Assembly: GCA_015661205.1 (NCBI GenBank)
Contig: JACVXV010000008.1
Location: forward strand, 1-56,626
Direction: 5' to 3'
Source of the DNA: Candidatus Brocadiaceae bacterium
Lineage (GTDB): Bacteria > Planctomycetota > Brocadiia > Brocadiales > Brocadiaceae
Length of the DNA stretch: 56,626 nucleotides
The notes under the pieces are model-generated. The model did no database searches, was not told the DNA's origin, and saw only the letters and a program-made list of their open reading frames with translations. Positions within the stretch are counted from its first letter, which is position 1. Each line of letters begins with the position of its first letter. Both the position numbers and the translations under genes were made by a program. Below, piece after piece: positions 15,722 to 24,040 of the stretch.

Positions 15722-16025
15722 CCGGGTAGGTTGGGTTGAGTGAAGCGAAACCTAACATTTTTTGAAGGCCACTTTTGAAAAGACCTGCCGATTGGAATCA
15801 GGAGATTCCAGTACCATAGCGTTCCAAAACTGGAGTTTGGGAACGCGCAGGTACACCGTCTCCTCTTCAACCCTAAAAATCTTTGCAATCTGTGAAATCT
15901 GTGGTTCCTGCGTCTTTTGCAGCCAGTTGCCAATTCCTTTATTTACGTTCTTAACGCAATCCCCGCGTCCTTCCCAGCAATACCACCACGTTTCGTTCGT
16001 CTCTCTGCAAATGTATCCTGCCGGT
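15722..16025. repeat. repeat-bearing spacer downstream of moxR
   Basis: No gene. It has an interspersed hairpin (GTTCCAAAACTGGAGTTTGG, from 15820). It also has one copy, reversed, of the motif AACCACAGATTTCACAGATT (about 15886-15905) that recurs at 43637 and, weaker, near 53100. Confidence 0.45.
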
Positions 16026-17018
16026 CTATTCCAAAATAGGTGTCTGGCGAAGTATGTTTTCAATAATGTTATCAGAGTCGATACCCTGGGATTCGGCCTC
16101 GTGGGTGAGGATGACCCTGTGCCGTAGCACGGGATAGGCCATTTTATGCACGTGTTCGGGCAATACCGTGTCGTCACCATGTATAAAGGCGCAGACGCGG
16201 GACGCCTTTGCCAGGGCAATGGAAGCCCTTGGCGACGCCCCGTACATTACCAGGTCTTTTAATCTTCCGTTACCTTCTTCCGGCCTTGTGGCGCGGACGA
16301 GTCGTGTAATGTATTTTATGATGGCGGACGTTTCGCTGAGCGGCAGCCATTCTGCGATGGTGTGTCGCAGGGCGAGTATTTCTTTCGGGGATAAAACAAC
16401 GTCCAACTCTGCATCCTCGTCCCGTATCTGTCTTTCCGTTATCTCCCGCTCTTCTGTGTATGAAGGGTAGCCGACCTTCAGTTTAAACATAAAACGGTCT
16501 ATTTCCGCCTCCGGCAATAAATAGGTGCCTGAAATTTCGATAGGATTTTGTGTTGCCAGCACGAGGAATAATTTTTCCAGCGGGTAGCTCTTCCGCCCAA
16601 TGGTTACCTGCTTTTCCTGCATCGCCTCAAGCAGGGCGCTTTGCACCTTGGCAGGGGCGCGGTTGATTTCATCCGCCAGTAACAGATTGGTGAAGGCAGG
16701 GCCTTTTTGTATCCTGCTCTTCCTTGTTTCGGGGTCCCACATCTCGAATCCCGTGATGTCGCCGGGAATGAGGTCCGGCGTAAATTGCACCCGTTGAAAT
16801 TTTGCGGATAATATGCGGGCAACGGTCTTTACCGTGATGGTTTTTCCCAGTCCGGGATACCCTTCCAGGAGGATGTGTCCGTCCGACAGCAGTGCAATGA
16901 TAATGCCGTCAACCATCTCTTCCTGGCCGACAATAACCCTTCCCACCTCTTTCTTTATCGTTATAACCCGTTCTTTGACCGACATTCTGTCGCCTATTGT
17001 TTTTGTTAACTGTTTCAT
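16026..17018 (-). CDS. MoxR-family AAA+ ATPase
   Basis: A 330-residue AAA+ ATPase. Walker A is GYPGLGKT, Walker B is LLLADEINRAP, sensor 1 is LATQNPIE, and the arginine region is LPEAEIDRFMF. The C-terminal lid carries the MoxR hallmark GASPRASIAL. MoxR ATPases are chaperone-like and act with DUF58/vWA proteins, which are found just downstream on the same strand. It is therefore the head gene of the Bat operon, though separated from DUF58 by 2.6 kb of TA remnants. An alternative start at Met12 (MSVKERV) is possible. Confidence 0.92.
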   Translation of the reverse strand: MKQLTKTIGDRMSVKERVITIKKEVGRVIVGQEEMVDGIIIALLSDGHILLEGYPGLGKTITVKTVARILSAKFQRVQFTPDLIPGDITGFEMWDPETRKSRIQKGPAFTNLLLADEINRAPAKVQSALLEAMQEKQVTIGRKSYPLEKLFLVLATQNPIEISGTYLLPEAEIDRFMFKLKVGYPSYTEEREITERQIRDEDAELDVVLSPKEILALRHTIAEWLPLSETSAIIKYITRLVRATRPEEGNGRLKDLVMYGASPRASIALAKASRVCAFIHGDDTVLPEHVHKMAYPVLRHRVILTHEAESQGIDSDNIIENILRQTPILE

Positions 17019-17086
17019 AAAGATAACCTCGATAATAGTGCGTCTGCTTGCTTTTAAAAAATAAGTGGTTTCAAAGCCTTTTATTG

Positions 17087-17142
17087 GTAGCGCAGGCTTC
17101 CAGCCTGCTGTTTTTTAAATGCAGGCTGGAAGCCTGCGCTAC
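17087..17142. repeat. perfect inverted repeat with GTAG/CTAC ends
   Basis: Two 22-nt arms (GTAGCGCAGGCTTCCAGCCT.. at 17087-17108 and its exact complement at 17121-17142) enclose 12 nt. Each arm itself holds a short hairpin (GGCTTCCAGCC). It lies in the divergent spacer between moxR and the FMN-protein gene. The rest of 17143-17550 holds no gene. Confidence 0.75.
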
Positions 17143-17550
17143 TTGCCTCTACAACCAAAACCGGTAAATTCCCTAGCAAATTTCATGCAAATTATATATT
17201 TCTCCGTTTATTTTTACAAATAAATAATAATTCGATGGAATTGGGGATCATAGTTGCCGGGGCATATTTACTATTGTTAAAATAATAGTTAGACAAACTT
17301 AAACTTTTACGCTAAAATAGCTTGCGCATTCGCGCCGTACCGGATAACAACGTTACCCGTACCGTAACTTTTCGCTCTAATGCGTGCAGTAACGTGTTAT
17401 GAAAGGCATCATTTTGAAAATATGCAATTATGTGTTTGTGAAAGTTTTATAGCAAAACTTCTCTTTAGTATTTTTGCTTCACGATATATTGGCATGTTTT
17501 GTGCTGGTTAAGCTAGGTACAAAATAAATTCAGTTATAAGGAAAATTGTA

Positions 17551-17579
17551 TTGACAGTATATTTGAAAAGGTGTATATA
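17551..17579 (+). promoter_or_regulatory. strong sigma-70-type promoter of the FMN-domain gene
   Basis: TTGACA at 17551-17556, 17-bp spacer, TATATA at 17574-17579. The start would fall near 17586, leaving a leader of about 100 nt before the ATG at 17686. This is close to the sigma-70 consensus and the best promoter in the window. Confidence 0.7.
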
Positions 17580-17685
17580 TTTCAAATTTGCAATCTTTAA
17601 AATTACGACAAATTTATAATTTGCTTATTCTTAATTTTTTTCAATCCGATAAACTAACCTAAATTTTAGAGAAAGGGGTTTGGAG

Positions 17686-19380
17686 ATGTCGTTTTCAAAG
17701 CCAAATGCATCGATTGCAACGCGTACCAAAAATAGAACACCTAACGATAGATCACACGCAAGCGGAATGTGTTCGGTTTGTGTGGACGATTGTCCTGGAT
17801 TTTGTGAGATTGGGAAGTCCGCCTTCAGGGCATCAGAAAATTTGTATCCACAACCCTTTGGCGTAATCACCGCCGGAGCCGATAAGGAGTATCCGGCAGA
17901 TTTTTCCCATTTGAATATTATGGGAACAACCGTTGGCGCCGTTGGGATAGAGGCCAACAGTGATAAGGCAATTTTCGAAAATGTGAACACGGAAGTCAGG
18001 TTGGGTAAGGATAAGGGGATTAAGTTGCGGTTACCCATTATCGTTCCAGGCTTGGGTTCCACTAACGTTGCAAAGACGCATTGGGACGGCCTGGCAATCG
18101 GTTCTGCGATTTCAGGCACGGCATTGACCATTGGCGAAAACGTCGGTGGTATGGACGTCGGTTCCAAGATGGAGAATGGCAAAATAGCACATTGTCCCGA
18201 CCTTGAATATCGCGTAAAGACCTTTCAGGAATGGCAGAAGGATGGTTATGGCGCGATTATCATGCAGGAAAACGTGGAAGATAGCAGGCTGGGCGTGCTG
18301 GAGTATGGGATAAACAAATTAGGGGTGCAAGCGGTAGAGTTGAAGTGGGGACAAGGCGCCAAAGACATTGGCGGAGAGGTAAAGATTAATACCCTGGAAA
18401 AGGCAAGGATGTTAAGGGATCGCGGGTATATCGTGCTGCCTGACCCTTATGACGATGCGGTCGCTTCCGTTTTTGGCAAATCGTTTAAAGAGTTTGAAAG
18501 GCATTCCAGGGTTGGTATGGCCTCGGAAGAAGGGTTTGTAAAGAGAGTTGCGGAATTAAGAAAGGCCGGCGCGAAGTACGTGTTCCTGAAAACAGGCGCT
18601 TACAGGCCTGCAGACCTTGCAAGGGCGGTACGTTATTGCTCGATTGCAGGGGTTGACGTATTAACCGTTGATGGCGCAGGCGGCGGAACCGGTATGAGCC
18701 CATGGCACATGATGAACGAGTGGGGTGTACCAACGCTTTACATCTCAGCTCTTACTTATAACTACATTCATAAATTGGCATCGAAGGGGCAGCACGTGCC
18801 TGACGTAGTCCTTGCCGGCGGCTTTGCATTTGAGGATGATATCTTCAAGGCCTTCGCGTTGGGCGCGCCTTACGTAAAGGCCGTGGGCATGGCACGTTCA
18901 CCGCTCTGTGCGGCGCACGTGGGCAAATTGCTGGGCGACCAGATCAAGAACAACACCCTGGACAAGAGCGTAGAAGGTTACGGCAAGAGTATGGAGGAAA
19001 TCTTCGTTCTCGCGCCAAAGGTAAACAGGTTGTTCGGCGCTAATGGGAAGAATGTCCCGCCAGGCGCAGTTGGTGTGTATTCATATTACCAGCGCTTATC
19101 CCAGGGCTTACGCCAATTAATGGCCGGTTCAAGAAAGTTTGGGCTGGAACACATCACAAGGGATGACATTACTACCCTGACCCGCGACGCAGCCGAAATA
19201 ACCGGTATTAAATATATCATGGATATCGACAGCGAAGTTGCCGAACTGATACTTAACGGTAAAGAACCGGGTAGAGCCAAGCCGGCAGCAAAAGTTGCAG
19301 CAAAAAAAGGAGTGCCGAAGGCAAAAGCTAAGCCGGCGCCAAAGGCTAGCGGGAAGGCAAAAACCAAGAAAAAGAAGTAA
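17686..19380 (+). CDS. FMN-binding glutamate-synthase-family protein with N-terminal Cys cluster and Ala/Lys/Pro tail
   Basis: A 564-residue protein built around the FMN-binding (beta/alpha)8 domain of glutamate synthase large subunits. Marks are VDGAGGGTGMSPWHM, GVPT, and VLAGGFAFEDDIFKAFALGA. A cysteine set C29-C32-C36-C40 (CSVCVDDCPGFC) at the N-terminus could bind an Fe-S cluster. There is no glutaminase domain, so it resembles stand-alone archaeal-type GltS modules that take ammonia or electrons from partners. The last 45 residues are a low-complexity basic tail (KAKAKPAPKASGKAKTKKKK). It probably reduces a 2-oxo acid/amide pair or a related substrate in the cytoplasm. ATG 17686 is preceded by AAAGGGG. 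It has its own promoter and terminator and is likely well expressed. Confidence 0.85.
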   Translation: MSFSKPNASIATRTKNRTPNDRSHASGMCSVCVDDCPGFCEIGKSAFRASENLYPQPFGVITAGADKEYPADFSHLNIMGTTVGAVGIEANSDKAIFENVNTEVRLGKDKGIKLRLPIIVPGLGSTNVAKTHWDGLAIGSAISGTALTIGENVGGMDVGSKMENGKIAHCPDLEYRVKTFQEWQKDGYGAIIMQENVEDSRLGVLEYGINKLGVQAVELKWGQGAKDIGGEVKINTLEKARMLRDRGYIVLPDPYDDAVASVFGKSFKEFERHSRVGMASEEGFVKRVAELRKAGAKYVFLKTGAYRPADLARAVRYCSIAGVDVLTVDGAGGGTGMSPWHMMNEWGVPTLYISALTYNYIHKLASKGQHVPDVVLAGGFAFEDDIFKAFALGAPYVKAVGMARSPLCAAHVGKLLGDQIKNNTLDKSVEGYGKSMEEIFVLAPKVNRLFGANGKNVPPGAVGVYSYYQRLSQGLRQLMAGSRKFGLEHITRDDITTLTRDAAEITGIKYIMDIDSEVAELILNGKEPGRAKPAAKVAAKKGVPKAKAKPAPKASGKAKTKKKK

Positions 19381-19482
19381 AATCCACTTTTGTATTTTGG
19401 CTTAGAATAAACAATTTGGCTGAAAACACGCATTTATTTGGGACTATTTTTCAGCGATTATTAGTAAATTCCTGTAAATTAA

Positions 19483-19531
19483 AAGGGGTTTTTCAGTATC
19501 TTTACGATATTGAAAAACCCCTTGTTTTTTG
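19483..19531 (+). terminator. Rho-independent terminator after the FMN-domain gene
   Basis: A stem of 18 bp with one mismatch (AAGGGGTTTTTCAGTATC pairing with GATATTGAAAAACCCCTT) closes a 5-nt loop. It is followed directly by GTTTTTTG. It lies 103 nt after the stop codon. Confidence 0.85.
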
Positions 19532-19555
19532 AAAATCCATCAAAAATCCATCAGA

Positions 19556-21187
19556 ATGCATAAAGAATTTACCGGGTATCTCTTCAACAATATTCAGTGG
19601 GTTGTAAAAGACCTGAAGCCGGACGTGTTTTCGGATATGATGGGCGCCGTGTTTGGAAGCAATGGATGTGAAATTATCCGCAGCGAGCCGTATAAAAAAA
19701 TACAGAAGTATACCAAAAATAATGAGTCGTTTTTCATAAAGCAGTACGTCATAAAAAGCGGCATTGATGCGGTAAAATCGGTCTTTGTGCCGTCCAAGGC
19801 AAAAAAAGAGTGGAATAACGGCCTCCTGTTGCTGAAAAAGCAGATATCCACCCCGGAACCCATCGCTCTGGGAGAAAGGAGGCGCTTGGGCGTGGTAAAG
19901 GACTGCTATATCATAACGAGGGCAATCCCTGACAGCGTAACGGGCAAGGAACGGTTAATTACGCTCCGGCAATTGCCGGAAGATAGTCGGTCTGTAAGTA
20001 AAGGCCTCTTTCTCAAAAAGCTCATTTCATACGTTAAGACGCTCCACGCGTGCGGCCTTTACCACGGAGAACTCCATGCTGAAAACGTCCTCGTCGGCAA
20101 AAACGGCGGCGATTTTTATCTGATCGATCTCGGACGCTTAAAATGCAGGGAAAAGACACCCACGGCGTGGAAGATATACGACCTGTCGCGGCTGCTGTAT
20201 TCAATCCTGGACGTTTGCTCCCCCAACGAGATAACCTCGGCAATTGACGACTATGCGGGCGACATGTCAAACGCGGTGGGTAAAAGGAGTTTTCACGCGG
20301 AGGTCTTTGAGCAAATCCGCAGGATCAAGCAGCGCCACGGGGTTGGGAAAACGAAAAAGTGTCTGAGAAACAACGAGCTGTTTAAAACCATGACCTATAA
20401 CAAATATACGATAAATATGCGGCGTGAATGGGACATTGCGGCGCTGGAGGGACTGCTCTGCCGGCATACCGATTCATTAGAGAAGAGACGCGACAACGTG
20501 ATAAAATTTTCCCACAAAACGGCGATTACGCATCTACCGCTATCCGATGAAAGCGGCAAACTCGTATGTGTTAAAGAATACCGTTACCCATCCGCTTTCA
20601 AAAAATGCTTTTACCCGTTTTTCCGTTCTCCCGCGTGGAATGCCTGGTTTGCCGCGCACGGGTTGATTGCTGCCGACGTCCTTACGCCCAAGCCCATTGC
20701 GTTGATTGAAGAAAAAAGAACCGGCATGATCAAAAAAAGTTTTTTAATTACGGAGGGTATCTTTGATTGCCGTCCGTGCTACAAATACATTCGCAATACC
20801 TTTGGCAACCGGGAAAAAGAGGTTGCCTTTCCCGTAAAACGAAGGTTTGCCGCCTGCCTGGCGGCGTCTTTTCGACAACTTCACGATGCAGCCATCTATC
20901 ATGGCGATTTGAAGGAAAGCAACATCATTGTCAGGGAATTGCCGGACGCCTGGGATTTTTATTACATTGACCTGGACCGCGTCTATTTCAATAAAAACAT
21001 CACCCGCAGAAGAAAGATAAAAAACCTCTCCCAATTAAACGCATCCGTGCATGACTACTTCACCCGGACGGATCGATTAAGGTTCTACAAGGTGTATGCC
21101 GGGGTGCAAACACTCGGAAATAAGGACAAGCAAATAGTGAAAGCAATCATTGCATTAAGCAAGAAGAGAAATGTGGGCAAAGGGTAG
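19556..21187 (+). CDS. tandem KdkA/WaaP-like kinase (two kinase domains in one chain)
   Basis: A 543-residue protein with two lipopolysaccharide-kinase-like (eukaryotic-protein-kinase fold) domains. The first (about 20-255) has FFIKQY for the nucleotide lysine, HACGLYHGELHAENVLV as catalytic loop (Glu in place of the catalytic Asp), and FYLIDLGRL. The second (about 275-540) has VCVKEYRYP, HDAAIYHGDLKESNIIV and FYYIDLDRV, so its catalytic Asp is intact. The family phosphorylates heptose or Kdo of the LPS core in the cytoplasm. The start ATG 19556 is preferred to a TTG within the upstream terminator. The fused pair, one domain with an altered catalytic loop, suggests a pseudokinase-kinase arrangement. 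Confidence 0.8.
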   Translation: MHKEFTGYLFNNIQWVVKDLKPDVFSDMMGAVFGSNGCEIIRSEPYKKIQKYTKNNESFFIKQYVIKSGIDAVKSVFVPSKAKKEWNNGLLLLKKQISTPEPIALGERRRLGVVKDCYIITRAIPDSVTGKERLITLRQLPEDSRSVSKGLFLKKLISYVKTLHACGLYHGELHAENVLVGKNGGDFYLIDLGRLKCREKTPTAWKIYDLSRLLYSILDVCSPNEITSAIDDYAGDMSNAVGKRSFHAEVFEQIRRIKQRHGVGKTKKCLRNNELFKTMTYNKYTINMRREWDIAALEGLLCRHTDSLEKRRDNVIKFSHKTAITHLPLSDESGKLVCVKEYRYPSAFKKCFYPFFRSPAWNAWFAAHGLIAADVLTPKPIALIEEKRTGMIKKSFLITEGIFDCRPCYKYIRNTFGNREKEVAFPVKRRFAACLAASFRQLHDAAIYHGDLKESNIIVRELPDAWDFYYIDLDRVYFNKNITRRRKIKNLSQLNASVHDYFTRTDRLRFYKVYAGVQTLGNKDKQIVKAIIALSKKRNVGKG

Positions 21188-21320
21188 AGAACGATGTCCT
21201 TGTGGTTGACACAGCAAGCAAGTAACGATGCACACTATTGGCCGTGTAATTAGTAATTCAATGTATAGGAAATTCGGTGTCAGGCCTGAAAGGCTGGCAG
21301 GATATAGGGAGGGGAAGCCC

Positions 21321-21567
21321 ATAGGTGTTAAGTTAAGAAACCTATAATTACCAGCAAACCCTTGTTTTTGTTAGCCCTGAAGGGGCGAAATAACTCAGCC
21401 CAGGGCAACGCCCCTGGGGACACGGAAAAACCAACAAGCCCTGAAAGGGCGCAATACGGAACGAATCGTTGTTTTGCACCCAATGTCGCCCCTTCAGGGC
21501 TTGTTGTGCTAATAATGCTAAACCCAGAGCGCTGCCCTGGGCTGAGTTATTGCGCCCCTTTGGGGCT
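21321..21567. repeat. long interspersed repeat A, copy 1
   Basis: About 247 bp beginning ATAGGTGTTAAGTTAAG and ending TTTGGGGCT. Inverted copy 2 is at 41866-42110, mostly identical over the full length. Internal palindromes include AGCCCTGAAGGGGCG, CAGCCCAGGGCAACGCCCC and CAACAAGCCCTGAAAGGGCG with its later reverse GTCGCCCCTTCAGGGCTTGT. No conserved frame was seen between the copies. Confidence 0.8.
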
Positions 21568-21628
21568 ATATTACAAATGTGGTTAGGTTAAGTTTGTCCG
21601 CCTTTTCATTTCTTAACTTAACACGTAT

Positions 21629-21852
21629 GGGGTGAAGCCCCCTGAAAAGATAATAAAATAATACAAGCCCCGAAGGGGCGGCAGAACGTTTTTTTTCATG
21701 ATCAACACAGAAATAAATTTTAGAAGTAATAGGTGCCTTAGCCATGCTGTACGCCCTTTTCTGTCGCCCCTTCGGGGCTTATTATATCGTTGCATTTACC
21801 AGGTGCTTCACCCCTGGCTATATACTTTCAGCCCTTCGGGCCTGTTGTAGAG
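21629..21852. repeat. long interspersed repeat B, copy 1
   Basis: About 224 bp from GGGGTGAAGCCCCC to CTGTTGTAGAGC. A direct copy 2 is at 53734-53959. It contains the hairpins CAAGCCCCGAAGGGGCG and CGCCCCTTCGGGGCTTAT and the shared core ATCAACACAGAAATAAATTT. It sits next to repeat A. A further hairpin (GGGGCGAAGCATTTGC / GCAAATGCTTCGCCTCC) follows at 21858-21925. Confidence 0.8.
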
Positions 21853-22059
21853 CCGTTGGAGGGGCGAAGCATTTGCAAAATGAGGTGTGCATATATCACC
21901 GTGTAAGCAAGCAAATGCTTCGCCTCCACATACGTCCGCAATACAAAAATCGCCGAAGGTCTAATTTATTGGTAGCGTAGAAAAAGAGAGACCTGGCGTA
22001 ATGGCACCCTTTGATTACGTGGAGTTATAAGGGCAATTTGGCTAAAGGTCTCCATAATT

Positions 22060-22218
22060 CTACGCGTACGCGACCAATTCTTTTACATCACCACGGATAG
22101 TTGACAGCCCCTCTATTATCTCCCTGTCGCTGATTCTTGGCGCCGTTTCTACGGCAAAGGCAGCGGTATAGGAGAAAAGGGGAACGGATAGGAGTAGGAG
22201 GATAAAGGTTTTTTTCAT
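22060..22218 (-). CDS. small exported protein
   Basis: A 52-residue protein: MKKTFILLLLSVPLFSYTAA is a clear signal peptide. The mature part begins near VETAPRISDREIIEGLSTIR and is only about 28 residues, ending in VAYA. It starts 2 nt after the stop of the small coiled-coil gene, so the two are likely co-translated. The sequence resembles the N-termini of longer secreted coiled-coil proteins (DREIIE... followed by heptads), so this may be a shortened form. Function unknown. Confidence 0.5.
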   Translation of the reverse strand: MKKTFILLLLSVPLFSYTAAFAVETAPRISDREIIEGLSTIRGDVKELVAYA

Positions 22219-22220
22219 GG

Positions 22221-22391
22221 TTATCTTTCCAATGCTGCGAATTTTGCCTCAACGATTGCCAGGCGTTTTCCGATTTGCATGGCAGTATCAATCCTTTCGT
22301 CTATTCTATCGACTTTTTCGTCCAGTCTTCTTAATTTCAGCGACCAGAACCATTTTTTGTGAATTATATTCCTTCTTCCTCTGTATTTCAA
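22221..22391 (-). CDS. small basic coiled-coil protein
   Basis: A 56-residue frame from a TTG start at 22389-22391. Basic N-terminus (KYRGRRNIIHKKWFW) is followed by heptads (RRLDEKVDRIDERIDTAMQI) and it ends EAKFAALER. It starts 9 nt after the radical SAM gene's stop and ends 2 nt before the small exported protein, so the three look co-transcribed. No standard family is recognised. The start codon is uncertain because no clear ribosome site is seen. Confidence 0.4.
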   Translation of the reverse strand: MKYRGRRNIIHKKWFWSLKLRRLDEKVDRIDERIDTAMQIGKRLAIVEAKFAALER

Positions 22392-22399
22392 CCGGAATC

Positions 22400-23191
22400 T
22401 TAAGGCTGGTTTTTTAAGAGATGGAATAATTGAACGCCGATATCACTTTCCGTGTCGGCAAAAGACTCCATTGAAGGGTGGTTTTTATTGCTAAATACTT
22501 GATAAACTTTATGAAAACGACCTGTCTTGAATAATTGGGCAATCTCTTTTCTGCTGCCAGGTTCAACAATAAAATAACGCAATACATGCATGACCGCAAG
22601 CAACTCTTTTTTTTCTTCGGGAACTTCCGAAGGGGAGTATTTTCCTTCAAATATTTTACGTGTCATTCGATGGATTCTACCAATTTCGATTATTTGTAAA
22701 AAGAATTCTGGAAATTCTTTTACGAGCGGACTACGGTGCGACTTTTTATATACACTCAAACGTCTGTAATAATCAAGGAGGCTGTGGACAGGCTTTTCCT
22801 TGGAGGCAGGAATGCCAGGATGAAGATATATAACGAAAAAGTACGAATGGATAATTTCGTTATTTTCCAGTATGAAATTAACGGTTTCAGGCAGGTCATG
22901 CTCCGTTTCCGTTGGAAATCCGAAAATCCAGTACGTATGGTTCCAGATAGCATTAGACGATGCATCCCGTAGCGCCTTCTTGTTCATTTCAGGGGTTGTT
23001 CCCTTCTTCATGCTTTTCAGCACGGACAGTGAACCGCTTTCTATTCCCCAAAACAGAAAACGGCATCCCCCCTGGAATAAATGTCCCAGGTATTTTTGAC
23101 CCATATTGGGGTGTATCCTTGCATTGCCCCCCCCACAACACGCCAGTATTTTTTCTTTGTAACAGGGAGGCGAATTTATGCAGCCAGACAA
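22400..23191 (-). CDS. B12-binding radical SAM protein, C-terminal part (frameshifted)
   Basis: This frame carries the second half of the radical SAM barrel (GNARIHPNMGQKYLGHLFQG, GIESGSLSVLKSMKKGT, IFGFPTETEHDLPETVNFI) and a helical C-terminal region. It joins the middle piece in another frame (FFLSQSLMNNDLVWLHKFAS, about 23134-23222) across a run of eight C on the plus strand (23127-23134). Seven would give LWGGNARIHPNMG in one frame. The genuine coding part therefore starts at about 23130, not at the first Met of this frame. The complete protein would be about 535 residues. Confidence 0.75.
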   Translation of the reverse strand: MSGCINSPPCYKEKILACCGGGNARIHPNMGQKYLGHLFQGGCRFLFWGIESGSLSVLKSMKKGTTPEMNKKALRDASSNAIWNHTYWIFGFPTETEHDLPETVNFILENNEIIHSYFFVIYLHPGIPASKEKPVHSLLDYYRRLSVYKKSHRSPLVKEFPEFFLQIIEIGRIHRMTRKIFEGKYSPSEVPEEKKELLAVMHVLRYFIVEPGSRKEIAQLFKTGRFHKVYQVFSNKNHPSMESFADTESDIGVQLFHLLKNQP

Positions 23192-23200
23192 GGTCGTTGT

Positions 23201-24040
23201 TCATAAGGGATTGAGAGAGAAAAAACGGTTTATGCCGTAAGTTTCTTTTAACTGTTCCAGGATTGCGACTGCCTTGGCAGCGTTCATTTGCCGAAAGGTT
23301 TTCCAAAATACCCTTTCATTACAAAAGGCACACCGAAACGAACACCCTCTGTTAAAACCAATGGGTAGTGCAAAGGGCTTTCCATCACCTATGAACGCCT
23401 TGTCAAAATCAGGCGCAGGCAAGGCATTGATATCCAGGGGATAAGGATGGATGGGGAAGGAAACCACTTCATTATTTACCAACGTCATCACCCCTGGCGC
23501 TGCGATAGGGCGTTGCTCCCTGATACAACAAAGCGTCTCGTAGAGGGGTACTTCGCCTTCTCCCACGACGACAACGTCCGCATACCCCTCGCGTGAAAAA
23601 AATGCTCCAGTTGTTACGCTGCGCTCGGGACCGCCAAGGATAATTTTTATTCCGGGCAGACTTTTCTTCACAATTCGGATAAGGAGAAGACTAAACAACA
23701 CGTTGGGAGTTGTAACCGATATACCCAAAGATACAGGGTTTTCCCGATGAATTACTTGCGCCCACAATGTGAGAATCTTTGTGATAACTCTCTGGTTTTC
23801 CGATAACTGGCTGAACGTTTTTTCGCCGGCCAGGAATGCCTCAATACCCTGAAAGAGTAAACGGTTTTTTACCCTTAGCGGAGAAAATGGTTTCACCGCC
23901 GATACACCGAGAAAAGAACATGTGTGATGCAGGACATGAACGCCGCGTTCCTTGAGATATGCAGCCAGGGATGCTATACCTAAATTGGGATAAGGGGAGG
24001 ATACGTTGATGTTGAATAAGAGGATTTCCGGACGTTCCAT
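23201..24040 (-). CDS. B12-binding radical SAM protein, N-terminal part (frameshifted)
   Basis: Starts MERPEILLFNINVSSPYPNL and carries a cobalamin-binding-like Rossmann domain (about 1-150, with IKIILGGPERSVTT and VVVGEGE). The radical SAM cluster motif CSFRCAFC (CxxxCxxC) follows in GFNRGCSFRCAFCNERV. The frame ends at 23201 soon after YGINRFF. The continuation LSQSLMNND is recovered if the run of six A on the plus strand (23220-23225) is lengthened by one. Such enzymes do methylations and ring or carbon-skeleton chemistry using SAM and B12; the substrate is not identifiable. It lies upstream of a cobalamin/cobalt gene cluster on the same strand, but transcription reaches that cluster first. 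Confidence 0.8.
   Translation of the reverse strand: MERPEILLFNINVSSPYPNLGIASLAAYLKERGVHVLHHTCSFLGVSAVKPFSPLRVKNRLLFQGIEAFLAGEKTFSQLSENQRVITKILTLWAQVIHRENPVSLGISVTTPNVLFSLLLIRIVKKSLPGIKIILGGPERSVTTGAFFSREGYADVVVVGEGEVPLYETLCCIREQRPIAAPGVMTLVNNEVVSFPIHPYPLDINALPAPDFDKAFIGDGKPFALPIGFNRGCSFRCAFCNERVFWKTFRQMNAAKAVAILEQLKETYGINRFFSLNPL

Noticed and set aside
17631-18182. 183-codon minus-strand frame inside the FMN-domain gene
   Set aside because: It is an opposite-strand shadow of a clear protein family.
21744-21980. 78-codon plus-strand frame (also similar 53850-54038 frame)
   Set aside because: Both are translations of repeat B and adjacent palindromes; the similarity reflects DNA repeats, not a protein.
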